Assembly: GCA_964352985.1 (NCBI GenBank)
Contig: CAYGUK010000093.1
Location: 1-16,043, forward strand
DNA length: 16,043 bases
Reading direction: 5' to 3'
Origin: CAYGUK01 sp964352985
GTDB lineage: Bacteria; Pseudomonadota; Gammaproteobacteria; JAHCLG01
Below, piece by piece: positions 14,629 to 16,043 of this stretch. The stretch's first letter is position 1. Each line of letters starts with the position of its first letter. Position numbers and translations under genes: made by a program. Under the pieces are notes generated by a model. The model searched no databases and had not been told where the DNA came from. It worked only from the letters and a program-made list of their open reading frames with translations.

Positions 14629-15132
14629 ATGTTTAGTGGATTACATAATAACAGTGTGCTAAATACATTCGGTTCATATATAAATAAATCTTATAACGTT
14701 TTATCCTCAATACTTTGTAATTGCTGGACGCCAACTATTGTATTTTTTGGTGGCGGTATTTACTTACTCATATATGCTTCACAAGAAAAAGCTAATCTAG
14801 AAAAAGTGTTTGCAGAATTATGTCATAATGGACAGTGCCCACCTGACCAAGTATTTCCAAATGGTGACTGTATTGCCGAACGAACCGCATGTCTTGCGAC
14901 AGGAGGACTTAATTTAACTATCGACGCTGCAGAAGCATTAGCAGCTCAGTGCTTAGAGATATGCCGAAAGTTAGATCTGGCCGGTTATATCTATAAGGTC
15001 ACTTTGGGTGGCATGGTATGTCTAGTTGGGGGTTGTATATCAGGTTGTGTTGCTACTATTAAATGTTGTAAACCACGAGAGGAAGGAAATGGAGCAAGCA
15101 TTGAAATGTCTCCTCCAGGATTGAATACATAA
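14629..15132 (+). CDS. Two-helix membrane protein with cysteine-rich central loop
   Basis: 167 residues with TAGGAG seven bases before ATG 14629. Two hydrophobic helices (about 34-50, TPTIVFFGGGIYLLIYA, and 122-142, YKVTLGGMVCLVGGCISGC) flank a polar loop of about 70 residues. The loop holds six cysteines (65, 70, 81, 88, 108, 112), an even number that could form three disulfides if the loop lies outside the cytoplasm. Six to seven more cysteines sit in or beside the helices, including CNC (30-32) and a juxtamembrane KCCKPRE (145-151). The tail is polar. Thirteen cysteines in 167 residues is unusual for a bacterial protein. No family is recognised. Confidence 0.75.
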   Translation: MFSGLHNNSVLNTFGSYINKSYNVLSSILCNCWTPTIVFFGGGIYLLIYASQEKANLEKVFAELCHNGQCPPDQVFPNGDCIAERTACLATGGLNLTIDAAEALAAQCLEICRKLDLAGYIYKVTLGGMVCLVGGCISGCVATIKCCKPREEGNGASIEMSPPGLNT

Positions 15133-15489
15133 ATTCTTTAAATAAGAACGATAAATTTGTGAATATATAAAATAATAATATTTCCAATGACCAGCCCCTG
15201 TATATTCTGCAGTTTTTTCATCATTTTTAAGTTTTAAACAAGGACGGGCTTTTTCTAAAGGTTATAGCGTAGCATTTTCATTTAGATATTGTGTTCATGA
15301 TTTGTAAAACATTACTCATGACTAATCCGACAGGTATTGTAATGAGCGTAATATAATTTAATGTTTAAATTCTGACAAATAAATAAAGTCAACCATCATC
15401 GCATTTTATAGAGTATAAAATAATATTTGTTATTATGAAATTAATTCACACTCTATAATTCACCGACTAAAATAAGAAAAAGGCTAAAA
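15133..15489. other. Intergenic region with possible terminator and -10 box
   Basis: There is no gene here. It holds the hairpin candidate at 15193-15254 and a TATAAT at 15454-15459, 30 bases before the next start codon. A matching -35 box at the normal distance is not clear. Confidence 0.45.
15193..15254 (+). terminator. Possible terminator of the 14629 gene
   Basis: AGCCC (15193-15197) can pair with GGGCT (15246-15250), which runs directly into TTTT. The flanking CTGT/ACAAGG bases add partial pairing. The loop of about 48 bases is long, so the call is tentative. Confidence 0.35.
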
Positions 15490-16035
15490 ATGTCAGATAC
15501 TGCAACAAATTTGCAAGCATTGCTTCATTCAAATTTTCAATCAGAACCCTCCTCTTTATTACTGACATCCCAATGTTTTAGTATATTTAGACATCTTTCG
15601 CGACAAAGCGAAGGCGTTTCACGATTGGCAGAAAAGTTTCATTTTACGCCTAACCCACAGCCAATGTTGAGTGAATTAACTGCTGTAGTAAAATCAGATG
15701 AAATTTGTCATGTCATGCTAGAACCCGGCACAGCATTAATACGATTTGAACCCTTAGCAGATGAAGGTTTAAGCGATGAAAACTTAAGCGGCACCTTTCA
15801 CCAAGTTGAGTGGGTGAAAACGGGCGAAAAACTTTGTGGTCAAGATCAATATACAGAAACTAAAGGAAAAGAAATTATTTTAACTGGGCGTTATTTTACG
15901 CCAGAACCAAAAGCAACGCCGGCTACACTAGGAACGAATCCATTTATCAAAATAAAACACTATCATGCAAAAATTCGAACGACTGTAGAACAAATCTATG
16001 AAAAAAAATCAAACAATAAAATAGTCACACAATAG
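15490..16035 (+). CDS. Hypothetical soluble protein
   Basis: 181 residues, complete, ending at TAG just before the right edge. AAAGG lies six bases before ATG 15490 and a TATAAT box 30 bases before it. I recognise no family. The N-terminal 75 residues look helical (LQALLHSNF, CFSIFRHLSRQSEGVSRLAEKF). The rest looks strand-rich, with alternating polar and hydrophobic residues (GTALIRFEPL, FHQVEWVKTGEKL, KEIILTGRYFTP, FIKIKHYHAKI), and the tail is basic and polar. No signal peptide or membrane segment is seen. Function is unknown. Confidence 0.75.
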   Translation: MSDTATNLQALLHSNFQSEPSSLLLTSQCFSIFRHLSRQSEGVSRLAEKFHFTPNPQPMLSELTAVVKSDEICHVMLEPGTALIRFEPLADEGLSDENLSGTFHQVEWVKTGEKLCGQDQYTETKGKEIILTGRYFTPEPKATPATLGTNPFIKIKHYHAKIRTTVEQIYEKKSNNKIVTQ

Positions 16036-16043
16036 AGTCCTAT

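Noticed and set aside
1..16043. CRISPR array, phage or toxin-antitoxin locus
   Set aside because: There are no regularly spaced repeats, no phage structural or integrase genes, and no recognisable toxin-antitoxin pair; the NYN gene stands without a small antitoxin-like partner.

Overview
The window is AT-rich DNA with gammaproteobacterial-style gene starts (AAGGA/AGGAG ribosome sites). It holds a few recognisable housekeeping-type genes set among many lineage-restricted, unrecognised ones. A sphingosine-1-phosphate lyase-like enzyme, a protein with nuclear-localisation-like basic clusters and an acidic C-terminus, and several helical proteins with acidic tails together suggest a host-associated bacterium of the Legionellales type (Legionella, Coxiella, Berkiella or Aquicella relatives). 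That assignment is inferred from gene content and style; no marker gene proves it.

Layout. 1-1150 carries two tandem minus-strand paralogs of unknown function, the first running off the left edge, separated by a perfect hairpin that recurs near 11.3 kb. 1423-3276 is the sphingosine-phosphate-lyase-like PLP enzyme. 3584-5514 is a convergent pair of unknown proteins only 5 bp apart; the minus-strand one has the NLS-like and effector-like tail. 5673-6149 is a NYN/LabA-type nuclease-fold protein. 6521-6844 is an exported miniature of thiol peroxidase that has lost its catalytic middle and all cysteines. 6938-7081 is a 144-bp near-perfect palindromic element that supplies the stop codon of a YbjQ/UPF0145 gene (7068-7412). 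7746-7982 encodes a small hydrophobic protein.

The right half is mostly plus strand: a two-gene unit (8323-9893) ending in a clear terminator, a membrane protein (10420-11055) preceded by a 10-N assembly gap, a structured non-coding stretch (about 11140-11335), an acidic protein (11477-12169), a polytopic membrane protein (12315-13559), a Cdd1-like helix-hairpin-helix protein (13624-13881), a minus-strand three-helix membrane protein (13931-14218), a two-helix cysteine-rich membrane protein (14629-15132) and an unknown soluble protein (15490-16035).

No single metabolic pathway links these genes. The best reading is an accessory region in which a host-lipid enzyme and candidate secreted or membrane proteins sit among small palindromic repeats. 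No rRNA, tRNA, CRISPR array, transposase or phage structural gene was seen.
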